Of a stretch of 60,144 bases of DNA, positions 7,834-14,167 are shown in pieces (position 1 is the stretch's first letter; every line of letters begins with the position of its first letter). The DNA is taken from contig JAQXUQ010000009.1 of the NCBI GenBank assembly GCA_029224465.1, positions 1 to 60,144 of the forward strand. Reading direction: 5' to 3'. Source of the stretch: Bacillota bacterium (GTDB lineage Bacteria; Bacillota; Clostridia; Lachnospirales; Lachnospiraceae). The notes below the pieces were generated by a model, which had not been told where the DNA came from, ran no database searches, and saw only the letters and a list, made by a program, of their open reading frames with translations. The position numbers were made by a program, and so were the translations under genes.

Positions 7834-10743
7834 CTACGGAGCGCCGCCCGCAGGTGTCTGTGCTCCCGCAGCCGGAGTCTGTGTGCCGGCGCCTGAAATA
7901 TGTGCCCCTGCAGCAGGTGTCTGCGACGCCTGACCATCCTGTGCAGTCCCCGCATTCTGGTTGTTCTGCGCCTGTGCCGCCGCCTGCGCGGCAGCAAGAG
8001 CCGCCGCCTGCTGCTGCAGCGCGGTATTGTAATTCTCCGTCGCCGTCTGTACAGCGGCTGCCGCTGTCTGCGCCGCCGCCGTGTCGCCGGACTGCTGCGC
8101 CGCAACGAGCTGATCCTGCGCGGCTTTCAAAGCGGCTGCAGCGGCTTGAAGATTCGCGTTTGCAGCTTCTACGGCAGACGCCGCCTGCTGTCCGGCTGCC
8201 TCGGCTTCCGCCTGTGCCTGCTTGGCAGCAAGCTCCTGCTGTTCCTGCGCCAGAACTTCATTAATGTCGGCGCGGGCCATAAATTCCGCTGTATGATGGC
8301 ATTTCAGTCCCGACTCCTTGAAGGTTGTGACATCACTCACCTTGAACGGGCACTCGTCTGTCGCGGGAAGTCCGTCGATTGCACAGACCATTCCCTGATA
8401 GTGAACATCACAGGTTTCTGTCGGCACATCATCTTCTGCAAAGTATTCGGTCGTAAGCGTCGCGTCGCAAAGTCCTGCTACCGGAAGTTTCCCCGAAAGC
8501 GCGCAGACAGTCTTCTGCACGATCCCCGAAGGTTTTGTAAAATCACGGGAAGGCAAGCCTTCCTGCGCCTTCTCCATGACGGCACGCCAGAGCTTTTTGG
8601 CGATGCCCGCCTCCTGCCCGACCAGATCCGTGTTCTCATCATATCCTGCCCAGGTCGTGCAGGTATAATAATCCGTATATCCGCAGAACCAGACGTCGTT
8701 TTCATCTGACGTTGTACCTGTTTTACCGGCAATCGGCGTGGTGCCGAAATTGACTGCTGTTCCGGTTCCCTTCGTCACAACGTCCTCCATTGCAGAAGTC
8801 AGAAGCCAGGCGGTCGTTGCCTTCAGTACGCGTCTCTTTTCAGCATCCTGCGAAGCATCCAGAATCACATTTCCGTCATGGTCTGTAATCTTTGTATACA
8901 GCTTGGGCTCAATATACTCTCCGCCGTTCGCGATCGCGGCGTATGCGCCGTTCAGCTCGATGTTCTTCACGCCTTTGGTGATGCCGCCAAGCGCGAGCGT
9001 CGGCTGAATGTCGGAATAGACTTTACCGCCGATTTCTTCCCGCTCGACCAGTGTCGTAAAACCGAATTTTTTCAGATAATCAAAGCCAAGCTGCGGCGTA
9101 ATCTGGACCAGTGTCTTGACCGTGACGATATTCATCGAATTCTGGATTCCAAGCCGGAGTGAAGAAAGCCCTCTGTAAGCTTCCCCGTACCAGTTGCGCA
9201 CCGGCGTTCCGTCTGCATAGGCGTACGGCGCGTCATCCTGTGTTGTCGCGAGGGTAAGTCCTGCCGCGTCAAGGGCAGGTGCGTACGTTGAAACCACCTT
9301 GAAGGTCGATCCGGGCTGCCGGACGACATCAACGGCGCGGTTCAGCGTCCTGTTGGCAGTCTTCTCTCCTCTGCCGCCGCTCATCGCAAGCACGGCGCCT
9401 GTATGCTGATCTTCCAGCGTCAGGGAGATCTGGGGCTGGGGCGTGATGTTTTCGCTCTCGGCAATGACCTTGCCGCCGCTTTGCAGAACGTATTCCTTAT
9501 ATTCCTGTTCTGCTGTCCGCGCGTCTTCCTTCGTCCTGAATATCAGGGTAAAATACGGATTCTTCTGCTTGAAATACGTTTCGAGCATCTGCGTTGAATA
9601 GTTCTGCACATTACCGTCCGTATCCTGCACGCTCAGATTGTAATTCAGATACCAGCGGGTACCGTTCGGATAAATGCTCTCGTCGCTGACAGCGTCGTCA
9701 ACGATCTTCTGCAGCTTCGCGTCCTGTGTCGAATAGATATTCAGACCGCCCGAATAAAGAAGCGTGAAGGCCTGTGTCTCAGTGTATCCCTTTTTCACAA
9801 GGTCCGCGGTCACCTGTTCGGTCAGAGCGTCGACAAAATAGGAGTTGATCTGATTATCGTTTGTCTTGTTGTCAACCGTTTTAATTCTCGAATAAACATC
9901 GTCCTCCAGCGCGCTCTGATACTCTTTTCTGGAGATAAAGCCGTTCTCCAGCATCTTGGAAAGGACTTTTTCCCTGCGCTTCGCGTTCTTTTCGGGATAC
10001 GTGATCGGATCATAGCGCGTCGGATTCTGTGTGATTCCCGCGATGACCGCGCATTCCGAAAGTGTCAGTTTGCTGACCGACTTTCCGAAATACCGCATGG
10101 AGGCCGCCTGGACGCCGAGCGTATTATGTCCCAGGTTAATCGTATTCATATAGTTGAGCAGGATATCGTCCTTGCTCATTTTCTTCTCGAGCTCTACTGC
10201 AAGATACTGTTCCTGTATCTTTCTACGGATGCTCTCGGAAAAGGTTTCGTCCGTCCAGCCCGTAAAAACATTGTTCTTGATCAGCTGCTGCGTAATCGTA
10301 GAAGCTCCCTGCGAAAAGCTGCCGCTTTTCAGGCCAAGGTAAGCTGCGCGGAAAATTCCCTGAATGTCAATGCCATGGTGCTCGTAAAACCGCTCATCCT
10401 CAATCGCGACAAATGCGCGCTGCAGGTTCTTCGGAACCATGTCCATTGTAACCGGAATCCGGTTGGAGTCGGTGGATACGAGCTTCGCGGTTTGTTTGCC
10501 CTGATTGTCATAGACGAACGTTGAAAATCCCGTCGGCGTGACATCAATGTTGCTGATATCCGGCGCTGTGTCAATCATTCCGCGGAAAGCGCCGAGCCCT
10601 GCGTTGACAGCGGCAGTGACAACGCCGATAAACGCGACCAGTAGGAGGGTTGCGATAAGCGTCGTGATCTTGTGCGCTCTGCGCCGCCCTTTGGAATTCA
10701 GGTCTCTGCGGATTTTTGTTATGTTGTCGCTGCTGTAATTCAT
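7834..10743 (-). CDS. Class A (bifunctional) penicillin-binding protein
   Basis: Peptidoglycan glycosyltransferase and transpeptidase anchored by one N-terminal membrane helix (about residues 26-46) and acting outside the cell. Glycosyltransferase motifs: EDERFYEHHG near residue 119, GASTITQQLIKN near 151, RRKIQEQYLAVELE, and KDDILLNYMNTINLG. Transpeptidase motifs: STFK (SxxK) near 478, SMN (SxN), and GKTGTTSDENDVW near 672. After the transpeptidase domain comes a Cys-containing stretch (LCDATLTTEYF, DECPFKVSD). The last 130 or so residues are an Ala/Gln-rich, probably coiled and disordered tail with repeats of QTPAAGA. At 969 residues it is longer than a minimal PBP1A. First gene of the PBP-yigZ-mgtE unit. 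Confidence 0.93.
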   Translation of the reverse strand: MNYSSDNITKIRRDLNSKGRRRAHKITTLIATLLLVAFIGVVTAAVNAGLGAFRGMIDTAPDISNIDVTPTGFSTFVYDNQGKQTAKLVSTDSNRIPVTMDMVPKNLQRAFVAIEDERFYEHHGIDIQGIFRAAYLGLKSGSFSQGASTITQQLIKNNVFTGWTDETFSESIRRKIQEQYLAVELEKKMSKDDILLNYMNTINLGHNTLGVQAASMRYFGKSVSKLTLSECAVIAGITQNPTRYDPITYPEKNAKRREKVLSKMLENGFISRKEYQSALEDDVYSRIKTVDNKTNDNQINSYFVDALTEQVTADLVKKGYTETQAFTLLYSGGLNIYSTQDAKLQKIVDDAVSDESIYPNGTRWYLNYNLSVQDTDGNVQNYSTQMLETYFKQKNPYFTLIFRTKEDARTAEQEYKEYVLQSGGKVIAESENITPQPQISLTLEDQHTGAVLAMSGGRGEKTANRTLNRAVDVVRQPGSTFKVVSTYAPALDAAGLTLATTQDDAPYAYADGTPVRNWYGEAYRGLSSLRLGIQNSMNIVTVKTLVQITPQLGFDYLKKFGFTTLVEREEIGGKVYSDIQPTLALGGITKGVKNIELNGAYAAIANGGEYIEPKLYTKITDHDGNVILDASQDAEKRRVLKATTAWLLTSAMEDVVTKGTGTAVNFGTTPIAGKTGTTSDENDVWFCGYTDYYTCTTWAGYDENTDLVGQEAGIAKKLWRAVMEKAQEGLPSRDFTKPSGIVQKTVCALSGKLPVAGLCDATLTTEYFAEDDVPTETCDVHYQGMVCAIDGLPATDECPFKVSDVTTFKESGLKCHHTAEFMARADINEVLAQEQQELAAKQAQAEAEAAGQQAASAVEAANANLQAAAAALKAAQDQLVAAQQSGDTAAAQTAAAAVQTATENYNTALQQQAAALAAAQAAAQAQNNQNAGTAQDGQASQTPAAGAHISGAGTQTPAAGAQTPAGGAP

Positions 10744-10790
10744 AAACGCGTCTTTCCCTGCGGGTTCCTGTAAAAAATATACCGGATAAT

Positions 10791-10819
10791 ATTTTATAAC
10801 AGTTGAGGAGTAAAGGCAA
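10791..10819 (-). promoter_or_regulatory. Promoter for the PBP-yigZ-mgtE unit
   Basis: On the minus strand TTGCCT and TAAAAT are separated by 17 bases, about 50 bases upstream of the PBP start codon. The rest of the 383-base gap up to queT (10820-11004) shows nothing else I can assign. Confidence 0.45.
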
Positions 10820-11004
10820 AATGATTCAGGAAGCAGACATTACAATTTGCATAATAATCTGCCACTGATCGCAGAACGTCTTTATTGGTATATGGGCATA
10901 TCCCCGTTTAAACCATCACAAGCGTCCCAATCGTTGTATTCGGTTTAATGCATTCCCGAACCAGATTTATTTTTAATACGATGCGGTTTGATCCCGCGCA
11001 TCCA

Positions 11005-11033
11005 TGGACAAAACACTCTATCCGCGCTATGAT
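11005..11033 (+). promoter_or_regulatory. Candidate promoter for queT
   Basis: TGGACA and TATGAT are separated by exactly 17 bases, predicting a start near 11040 and a leader of about 87 bases before queT. The -10 region also lies between AACACTCT (11012-11019) and AGAGTGTT (11067-11074), which are complementary. If transcription instead started further upstream, these could pair as an alternative leader fold. Confidence 0.5.
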
Positions 11034-11067
11034 AGCCACTGACGCGGATTTTCCGTCACTGCAATAA

Positions 11068-11115
11068 GAGTGTTAGAGCACCATCTTCCTTCCCACTCAT
11101 TAATAACTAAAGGAG
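11068..11115 (+). promoter_or_regulatory. preQ1-riboswitch-like leader of queT
   Basis: Stem GAGTG (11068-11072) / CACTC (11094-11098) encloses a 21-base loop. The loop begins TTAG, complementary to CTAA at 11107-11110. It also holds TCCTT (11087-11091), complementary to AAGGA within the Shine-Dalgarno AAAGGAG (11109-11115). The A-rich tail ATTAATAACTAAAGGAG resembles that of class I preQ1 aptamers, and such elements commonly control queT-type transporters. The loop is longer than the class I norm, so the class is uncertain. The seen part is the complementarity; the riboswitch identity is inference. Confidence 0.5.
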
Positions 11116-11126
11116 TAAATTTCATA

Positions 11127-11654
11127 ATGAACCACAATAAAATTCTGTATCTGGTCCACGCGGCCGTCATTGCGGCTGTCTATGTTATTCTCACAATGCT
11201 TGCGGCAAGCTTCAATCTCGCAAGCGGCGCGATTCAGGTCCGCTTTTCCGAAGTTCTGACGATTCTTCCTTACTTCACACCTTCTGCTGTTCCGGGCGTT
11301 GTCATCGGCTGCCTGCTTTCAAACATACTGACAGGCTGCGCGCTGCCCGATATCATTTTCGGAACGTTTGCGACACTCCTCGGCGCGCTCGGCACCTACG
11401 CGCTTCGAAAGAACCGCTGGCTCGCGCCGGTTCCTCCGATTGTGGCAAACACGATCATCGTTCCGCTTGTACTGCGCTATGCTTACCATATTCCGGGAGC
11501 GCTCTGGTTTCTGATGGCAACCGTCGGCGCAGGCGAAGTTATTTCCTGCTATCTCTTCGGAGAGGTACTTCTCGGAGCGCTTCTTCCGTTCCGGCAGAAA
11601 ATCTTCGGCAGCGCGGAAACAGTATCCCGGAAACCCGGGACAGTCTCCCGCTGA
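11127..11654 (+). CDS. queT: QueT-family transporter (queuosine precursor uptake S component)
   Basis: Membrane substrate-binding component of an energy-coupling-factor transporter family thought to import queuosine precursors such as preQ1. The 175-residue protein is almost entirely hydrophobic, with about five or six membrane segments. It has the family-like segment GAIQVRFSEVLTILPYFTPSAVPG, quoted in part: AIQVRFSEVLTILPYF near residues 34-49, and a C-terminal GEVISCYLFGEVLLG. The ATG at 11127 was chosen over an upstream in-frame ATG because AAAGGAG precedes it and homologs start here. It is monocistronic, with its own promoter, a structured leader and a terminator. Confidence 0.88.
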   Translation: MNHNKILYLVHAAVIAAVYVILTMLAASFNLASGAIQVRFSEVLTILPYFTPSAVPGVVIGCLLSNILTGCALPDIIFGTFATLLGALGTYALRKNRWLAPVPPIVANTIIVPLVLRYAYHIPGALWFLMATVGAGEVISCYLFGEVLLGALLPFRQKIFGSAETVSRKPGTVSR

Positions 11655-11713
11655 CAGGGCACGCACAGGAAGCGCGTGTCCTTCATCAATAACATATTTA
11701 GGAAAATCCGTAC

Positions 11714-11741
11714 AGCCGGGGCCGTCCGCTCCGGCTTTTCT
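11714..11741 (+). terminator. Rho-independent terminator of queT
   Basis: AGCCGG (11714-11719) pairs with CCGGCT (11731-11736), followed by TTTTCTT. A second, weaker GC hairpin lies just after the stop codon (GGGCACGC / GCGTGTCC, 11657-11681). Confidence 0.65.
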
Positions 11742-11764
11742 TATGCTCTTCACCGGAAACCGGT

Positions 11765-13090
11765 CTATGGATTTCCGCTTTCTTCACCGGACGAAGGCAC
11801 TTGCGTGGATGCATCTGTCTCAGGCTTCTGCTGCCCGCCCGTCTCTTCCTGCTTCTGCAGCACTTCCTCTTCAAGAGGATTCTGCTCCTTTTCACCTGTC
11901 TCTTTATTCAATAGAAGTTCAACCTCAGAGCGCAGTTCTTCTACCTGTTTCATCAATGCATTCTGATTCTCCTCGATGCGCTGCTGTGACTGCGCAAGCT
12001 CATTCTGACGGTCCGAAAGTGCTCCGGAAAGATCCAGTATCTGTGCCGCCGTGGTCTGCAGCTGCTCCTGCGTCCTGCCGAACGCATCCTGCGAATCAAA
12101 GATGGCAGCCTGCAGCTGTGCCATCTCCTGCTGCCTATCCATGATGGTTTCCTGTTTTTCCATACTGTTCAGCTGCTGCTGTGAAATTGTCTGCTGCCCT
12201 TGCGAAAGCTCTGCCTGCCGCGCGACGGCCTTCTGTGCGCTGTCCTCCGCGAGCTTTTCCATCCGCTGCCCCGTTTCCGTGATGTTCTTCTGCGTTTGCG
12301 CGATGGCTTCCTGCGTCTTCTGTATGCCGGCGCCAAGTTCGCCGCGCTGCCCTTTAAGCAGGCTGCCGAGCTCTTCATCCGTTTCGGAGAGCGCCTTTTT
12401 CAGTTCTTCCGTCTCACTGCTCTGACTGTCCCCGGCCTCGGCAAGAAGGAGCTGTATCTGCTTCCGGATACCTTCCGCTGTCTGGTCCAGCTTCTTCTGC
12501 GTTTCCAGTGTTCTCTGATCCAGCGCCTTTCTGCGGTTTTCCTCTTCCTTCGCCGCCTTATCCGCTTCCGCCGCGGATTTCTTCCCTGCTTCCTTCATTT
12601 CTTTCTGCAGCGTATCCAGACCCTGAATGACACTGTCGAGACTCTGCGAAAGCTCCTCATTCGTGTTACTGCTGCCCTGACGGAAGGAATCAAGATTCTG
12701 CCTCATTGAAGTAACGGCAGCCGTCACCTTTTTATATTGTTCCGCGTCCTGTGAATGAGATTCTCCGCTTTGAACACTCCCGCTCCGGAGCGTACGGATA
12801 CTCTTCTCGATCACCGTCAGCTTTTCCTCAAGCTTCCTGTCACTCTCCGCGGCAAGGCTTCGCTGCGCCGCATCGCCTCGCAAGATGACAAAAAGAAGCG
12901 CCGCGGCTGCGGCTATACCGACGATCATCAGGGCAGCCGTGCGGAACAGGTAAGCGCGGGCAGCAGGATCCCGCGGAGCCTTTGCGGCAGCCGGCTGCTG
13001 CCCGGCGTAAAAGGTCTGTTCCTCCTTCTCCTGCTCTTCGTCTTCCTGATTGGCGTCCCGGAAATAGTTTAATAGATTACTAAGTGACAT
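11765..13090 (-). CDS. Membrane-anchored long coiled-coil protein of unknown function
   Basis: I do not recognise a named family. The 441-residue protein has an acidic/Gln-rich N-terminus with NLLNYFRDANQEDEEQ, then one hydrophobic segment at about residues 51-73 (AALMIVGIAAAAALLFVIL). About 300 residues of heptad-like Glu/Gln/Lys/Leu sequence follow, with no cysteine and recurring SQSQQ- and MEKQE-type patterns, and then an acidic, Pro/Ser-rich tail. The reading frame extends upstream, but the ATG with GGAGG seven bases before it is chosen. Orientation is probably N-in with the coiled coil outside, though the topology is uncertain. It could be a structural or division-associated protein. It is divergent from a small ORF and convergent with queT. 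Confidence 0.7.
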   Translation of the reverse strand: MSLSNLLNYFRDANQEDEEQEKEEQTFYAGQQPAAAKAPRDPAARAYLFRTAALMIVGIAAAAALLFVILRGDAAQRSLAAESDRKLEEKLTVIEKSIRTLRSGSVQSGESHSQDAEQYKKVTAAVTSMRQNLDSFRQGSSNTNEELSQSLDSVIQGLDTLQKEMKEAGKKSAAEADKAAKEEENRRKALDQRTLETQKKLDQTAEGIRKQIQLLLAEAGDSQSSETEELKKALSETDEELGSLLKGQRGELGAGIQKTQEAIAQTQKNITETGQRMEKLAEDSAQKAVARQAELSQGQQTISQQQLNSMEKQETIMDRQQEMAQLQAAIFDSQDAFGRTQEQLQTTAAQILDLSGALSDRQNELAQSQQRIEENQNALMKQVEELRSEVELLLNKETGEKEQNPLEEEVLQKQEETGGQQKPETDASTQVPSSGEESGNP

Positions 13091-13156
13091 GTTGTTCCTC
13101 CGATGTGATATAAGATCTGTCTGCAGAAATGCGGTTACGGCGCCGGCAAAGAGCTG

Positions 13157-13187
13157 CCGGCAGATTTCCCGGCAGGAAATCTGCCGG
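13157..13187. repeat. 13-bp inverted repeat in the leader of the coiled-coil gene
   Basis: CCGGCAGATTTCC and its exact complement flank a 5-base loop, about 65-95 bases upstream of the coiled-coil start codon. There is no T-run on either side, so it is not an obvious terminator. It may be a leader hairpin or an operator. The rest of 13091-13340 is an AT-rich divergent control region. Confidence 0.6.
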
Positions 13188-13340
13188 GTGATGCAAATAC
13201 TGTAACTTCTCCCGCCTGTTCCCGCAAGAGGCAATTCATGCACAAATTTCTTCTGTTTTTTTGTCTATTCAGTATATTTGTTTTTGATAAATATTGTATT
13301 ATATTATCATTATCAGATTTCTTTTTGAAAGGAGGGCAAT

Positions 13341-13427
13341 ATGAACATGGGAGTTGTTTTCGCAGTGGCTGCAATCATTGCCTTCTGCGGATGGGTTATT
13401 TATTCGGCGACACACAGAGATGTTTAA
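13341..13427 (+). CDS. 28-residue predicted small membrane protein
   Basis: Short frame starting MNMGVVFAVAAIIAFCGW and ending in a charged tail ATHRDV. Residues 4-21 form a single hydrophobic helix. AGGAGGG lies five or six bases before the ATG. An AT-rich promoter region precedes it (TTGTTT, 18 bases, TATTAT at 13278-13307), and a perfect 17-bp terminator begins 10 bases after the stop codon, so it looks like a complete one-gene unit. Function is unknown; small membrane regulators or single-helix peptides are possible. The frame is short enough that chance cannot be excluded, but the ribosome-binding site and terminator argue for expression. Confidence 0.65.
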   Translation: MNMGVVFAVAAIIAFCGWVIYSATHRDV

Positions 13428-13437
13428 GCCGGTCAGG

Positions 13438-13478
13438 AAAGTGCCGGAGAAACGCGCTGCGTTTCTCCGGCACTTTTT
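13438..13478 (+). terminator. Strong terminator after the small ORF
   Basis: Perfect 17-bp stem (AAAGTGCCGGAGAAACG and its complement) with loop CGCTG, ending in a T5 run. It lies ten bases downstream of the 28-codon ORF. Confidence 0.9.
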
Positions 13479-13480
13479 GC

Positions 13481-13509
13481 TTGCATTGATGTTTCCCCTA
13501 TGGTAGAAT
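13481..13509 (+). promoter_or_regulatory. Promoter for tRNA-Thr
   Basis: TTGCAT and TAGAAT are separated by 17 bases, immediately after the preceding terminator and about 35 bases before the tRNA. Confidence 0.6.
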
Positions 13510-13543
13510 ACAACTTGCGTCTGAAAGAAAGATGCGCATAAAT

Positions 13544-13616
13544 GCTGGCATGGCTCAGTCGGTAGAGCGTCGCATTGGTAGTGCGGAGGTCACGGGTCCG
13601 ATTCCCGTTGCCAGCT
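13544..13616 (+). tRNA. tRNA-Thr (anticodon GGT)
   Basis: Complete cloverleaf. Acceptor GCTGGCA/TGCCAGC is fully paired; D stem GCTC/GAGC; anticodon stem TCGCA/TGCGG around loop TTGGTAG gives anticodon GGT; T stem ACGGG/CCCGT; discriminator T. CCA is not encoded. The T loop reads TCCGATT, with C where nearly all tRNAs have U55. Confidence 0.93.
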
Positions 13617-13620
13617 GAAC

Positions 13621-13662
13621 AAAGACCCCGGATTTCTGCTTCCACAGAAATCCGGGGTCTTT
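13621..13662. terminator. Bidirectional terminator between tRNA-Thr and the SCP2-like gene
   Basis: Perfect 18-bp stem (AAAGACCCCGGATTTCTG and its complement), loop CTTCCA, T-rich on both outward sides. It ends tRNA-Thr on the plus strand and the SCP2-like gene on the minus strand. Confidence 0.88.
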
Positions 13663-13685
13663 TCTTTCCTTCCGTGCCAACTCTG

Positions 13686-14021
13686 TCAGCGCACTCTCTC
13701 CCGCAGCCGGATATCATGCAGCCTTGTAACCTTGCCGATATTCCCGCTGATTCTGGCACGGCCGTACTGCACCTCATCACACAGTCTTGCCTTTCCGCCC
13801 AACATATCCAGAATGGTTTCCGCGGACGCAAGAATGCTCGCGTCATGATCATAGTAAGGATACGGCTCGATATGAATTTCACCGTCCTTTACCTCGAGAT
13901 AGAAAGTTCCGGCCGCGTATCCTGTCACGTCAAACTGCACGGCGACATGCTCCCGGATGCAGGAGGCATCCGCCTTGTCAAATATTCGTCTTGCTTCAAT
14001 GATTAATTCATGGTAAGTCAT
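13686..14021 (-). CDS. SCP2-like (sterol carrier protein fold) small protein
   Basis: The 111-residue protein resembles the SCP2 lipid-binding fold as found in small stand-alone bacterial proteins: AVQFDVTGYAAGTFYLEVKDG, in part VTGYAAGTFYLEVKDGEIHI, then YDHDASILASAETILDMLGG and ARISGNIGKVTRL. The probable role is binding a hydrophobic ligand, but the ligand is unknown. The frame is open to 14087; the ATG at 14021 starts the recognisable domain, though its ribosome-binding site is weak. It lies about 150 bases after the FtsH-like gene and before a strong terminator. Confidence 0.72.
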   Translation of the reverse strand: MTYHELIIEARRIFDKADASCIREHVAVQFDVTGYAAGTFYLEVKDGEIHIEPYPYYDHDASILASAETILDMLGGKARLCDEVQYGRARISGNIGKVTRLHDIRLRERVR

Positions 14022-14167
14022 GTTTTCCGCTGTAAGCCCAGCTGATCTTCGAATTCGGTCCGGACGATCCGCACTTGTCTGACGCATTAAGCACTAATCG
14101 ACTTCTGTCTGACACTATTCTACAGCAAAAATCACATCTTGTGCCATTAATTTTTATTAAAGTCAGC

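Noticed and set aside
11070-11126. Upstream start codon extending queT by 19 codons
   Set aside because: The frame passes through the structured leader and the Shine-Dalgarno serving the ATG at 11127.
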